Shown piece after piece: positions 22,246-23,833 of a stretch of DNA of 23,833 nt (position 1 is the first letter of the stretch; each line of letters starts with the position of its first letter). Made by a program: the position numbers and the translations under genes. The DNA is taken from the NCBI GenBank assembly GCA_016839845.1, contig JAEOTL010000441.1, positions 1 to 23,833 on the forward strand, read 5' to 3'. The notes beneath the pieces were generated by a model. That model was not told where the DNA came from. It ran no database searches and worked only from the letters and a program-made list of their open reading frames with translations. This DNA is from Promethearchaeota archaeon (GTDB lineage Archaea; Asgardarchaeota; Lokiarchaeia; Sigynarchaeales; SOKP01).

Positions 22246-23502
22246 GTGGAGATTAAAGTGTCCAAGAAATTAGAGCTCAAAAATACCTTCACCTATTATG
22301 AAGAAGCTCTTGATTTAATACCTGGAGCGATTTTAGGAATAAGAAGGCCTTATAATTTCGTTGAAGGTGAATATCCTATCTTCTTTGAAACTGCTAAAGG
22401 TGGTAAGGTTATTGATGTTGATGGAAATGAATATATAGACATGTTATGTGCCTATGGACCTATTATTATTGGGCACAGGGAAAAGGAAATTGATAATGAG
22501 GTTATCACGCAAATTCAAGAAAAGGGATTTTGTATGTCACTTACTCAGCCTGTACAGAATAGATTAGCGAAGAAATTAAGACAATTAATTCCTTGTGCCG
22601 AGAAAATGGTGTTTGTCAAGATGGGATCTGATGCTACAACATCAGCTATAAGGGTTGCTCGAAGTTATACAAATAAAACAAAAATCTTACGGTGTGGATA
22701 TCATGGATGGCATGACTGGTGTGTCGAACAGAAAGGAGGAATTCCTGAGAAATTATATGAGGATGTTATAGAATTTGAATATAATAATTTAGAGCAAGTG
22801 GAACACCTTATGAAGCAATATGGGGATGATATTGCAGCGTTAATCCTTACTCCAATTAATCATCCCGGTGGGAATAAAGTAGAAATGCCAAACCCAGGAT
22901 ATTTAGAAGGTATTCGTGAGCTTACAGAAAATTATGGGAATATATTAATATTCGATGAGATACGTACAGGTTTTCGAATGGATATGGGAGGAGCCCAGAA
23001 AAAATTTGGGGTCATCCCCGATTTAGCTGCTTTTGGGAAGGCAATGGCAAATGGATATCCTATAGGAGTACTCACAGGCAAGAAGGAGTATATGGATGAA
23101 TTGGTAGAACATGTATTTCTTAGTTCTACTTTTTTTCCAAATAGCCTTGCTCAGATTTCTGCTCTCAAAACAATCGAAATTATGGAACGTGAGAATGTTC
23201 TTGAAAAAATAAGTGTCAGGGGAAATGACTTTGCTAAAAATGTGAAAGAGATGATCGAAGATAGCGGAGTACCCTGTGTGTATACGGGGGAACCATGGAT
23301 GCCCTATATCACCTTTGAACGGGATCCGGGTAATCTTTATAAAAAATTACGCGAAGAGTTTTATCGGCAGTTAATCCGACGAAAAGTATTTCTTCAACCA
23401 TTTCATCATGGCTATATTTGTTATCGACATACAGAGGAAGATCTTGAGCATGCAGCAGACATGATTAACGAATCCTTAAATGAATGTAAAAAATTAATGT
23501 AG
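22246..23502 (+). CDS. Class III aminotransferase, glutamate-1-semialdehyde aminomutase-like
   Basis: A PLP enzyme of about 418 residues, closest by pattern to glutamate-1-semialdehyde 2,1-aminomutase (HemL). It has the cofactor-binding VKMGSDATTSAIRVARSYT (HemL: NSGTEATMSA), GYHGWHDW (151-158), D237 in IFDEIRTGFR, and the Schiff-base K265 in FGKAMANGYPIG. The departures from HemL in the cofactor loop and its partner, a CaiB-type CoA-transferase rather than haem genes, argue against haem synthesis. It is more likely an aminotransferase or aminomutase for an amino acid or acyl substrate. The GTG at 22246 opens the longest frame, but a second GTG at 22258 lies six bases after GGAG and may be the true start, giving 414 residues. 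Confidence 0.87.
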   Translation: MEIKVSKKLELKNTFTYYEEALDLIPGAILGIRRPYNFVEGEYPIFFETAKGGKVIDVDGNEYIDMLCAYGPIIIGHREKEIDNEVITQIQEKGFCMSLTQPVQNRLAKKLRQLIPCAEKMVFVKMGSDATTSAIRVARSYTNKTKILRCGYHGWHDWCVEQKGGIPEKLYEDVIEFEYNNLEQVEHLMKQYGDDIAALILTPINHPGGNKVEMPNPGYLEGIRELTENYGNILIFDEIRTGFRMDMGGAQKKFGVIPDLAAFGKAMANGYPIGVLTGKKEYMDELVEHVFLSSTFFPNSLAQISALKTIEIMERENVLEKISVRGNDFAKNVKEMIEDSGVPCVYTGEPWMPYITFERDPGNLYKKLREEFYRQLIRRKVFLQPFHHGYICYRHTEEDLEHAADMINESLNECKKLM

Positions 23503-23510
23503 TGAAAAAT

Positions 23511-23833
23511 ATGGTAAGGCCATTAGAAGGGATTAAAGTCTTAGATTTATCAAGAGCGTTAGCTGGTCCTTATTGTTCTATGATGTTAGCTGATATGGGA
23601 GCTGACATAATAAAAATAGAGATGCCTGGTAGAGGAGATGATTCACGGGCATGGGGACCACCGTTTGTTGAGGGTGAAAGTGCTTATTTTATGAGTGTAA
23701 ACCGAAATAAAAAATCAATCACTTTGAATTTAAAACATGAGAAGGCAATTGAGATTATCCATAAATTAATTAAAAAATCCGATATATTATTGGAAAATTT
23801 CCGTCCAGGTACAATGGAAAAGCTTAAGTTAAG
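23511..23833 (+). CDS. CaiB/BaiF family (class III) CoA-transferase, 3' truncated
   Basis: The reading frame runs off the window after 107 codons. The N-terminus MVRPLEGIKVLDLSRALAGP, followed by CSMMLADMGADIIKIE, is diagnostic for family III CoA-transferases (formyl-CoA, carnitine-CoA and succinyl-CoA-dependent enzymes), as are GDDSRAWGPPF, the NRNKKSITLNL block and LLENFRPGTMEKL. The catalytic Asp (about residue 169 in the family) lies beyond the window. ATG 23511 follows AGTGAAAAAT and is 8 bases after the aminotransferase stop, so the two are in an operon. It would move CoA onto an organic acid; which acid is unknown. Confidence 0.92.
   Translation, partial: MVRPLEGIKVLDLSRALAGPYCSMMLADMGADIIKIEMPGRGDDSRAWGPPFVEGESAYFMSVNRNKKSITLNLKHEKAIEIIHKLIKKSDILLENFRPGTMEKLKL

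Noticed and set aside
22246..23502. Assignment as hemL (haem synthesis)
   Set aside because: The cofactor loop departs from HemL and the operon partner is a CoA-transferase, not a haem gene.

Overview
The window looks like a stretch of an A+T-rich archaeal chromosome, most likely from an Asgard (Lokiarchaeia-like) archaeon. Points seen in the sequence: TATA-like elements upstream of genes, Shine-Dalgarno sequences of the GGTGAT type, T-tract terminators, a tungsten-type aldehyde:ferredoxin oxidoreductase, the catalytic half of an ADP-forming acyl-CoA synthetase, a HypB GTPase and a long secreted PKD-repeat protein. The Asgard placement is inference from the gene mix; there is no rRNA or ribosomal gene to confirm it. 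I found no tRNA, rRNA, CRISPR array, transposase or integrase.

Layout. 1-5264: a 5'-truncated GABA-type aminotransferase and an M20 metallopeptidase converge, sharing a TTAA at their stops. An ADP-forming acyl-CoA synthetase alpha-type protein, an ATC-hydrolase-family protein and a methyltransferase follow. 5318-9046: one TTG-started gene encodes a 1242-residue exported protein with ten PKD domains, seven of them exactly 86 residues long. 9172-11168: an apparent operon (reverse strand) of a HypB-like GTPase, a stand-alone left-handed beta-helix protein and a methyltransferase. 11236-11472: the decayed C-terminal end of an alpha/beta hydrolase, with two in-frame TGA codons. 11493-13436: two divergent 3-hydroxyacyl-CoA-dehydrogenase-family genes. 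13619-16810: iron alcohol dehydrogenase plus aldehyde:ferredoxin oxidoreductase in tandem. 16834-17952: a QueG-like double-[4Fe-4S] corrinoid-type protein that lacks the catalytic Asp. 18110-20073: a 3-ketodihydrosphingosine-reductase-like SDR followed by an AcoX/ATP-NAD-kinase-like gene. 20236-21816: an orphan coiled-coil protein. 21862-22029: a 55-residue Cys-rich zinc-ribbon-like protein. 22246-end: a glutamate-1-semialdehyde-aminomutase-like class III aminotransferase followed by a 3'-truncated CaiB/BaiF CoA-transferase.

Functionally, most of the window fits fermentative breakdown of amino and organic acids. Aminotransferases would feed aldehydes or oxo acids; AOR and Fe-ADH would interconvert acid, aldehyde and alcohol with ferredoxin and NAD(P)H; acyl-CoA enzymes (hydroxyacyl-CoA dehydrogenases, CoA-transferase) would process CoA esters; and an ADP-forming synthetase would recover energy. 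The least explained parts are the coiled-coil orphan, the HypB/beta-helix/methyltransferase operon, the PKD protein and the SDR gene that has no standard start codon.
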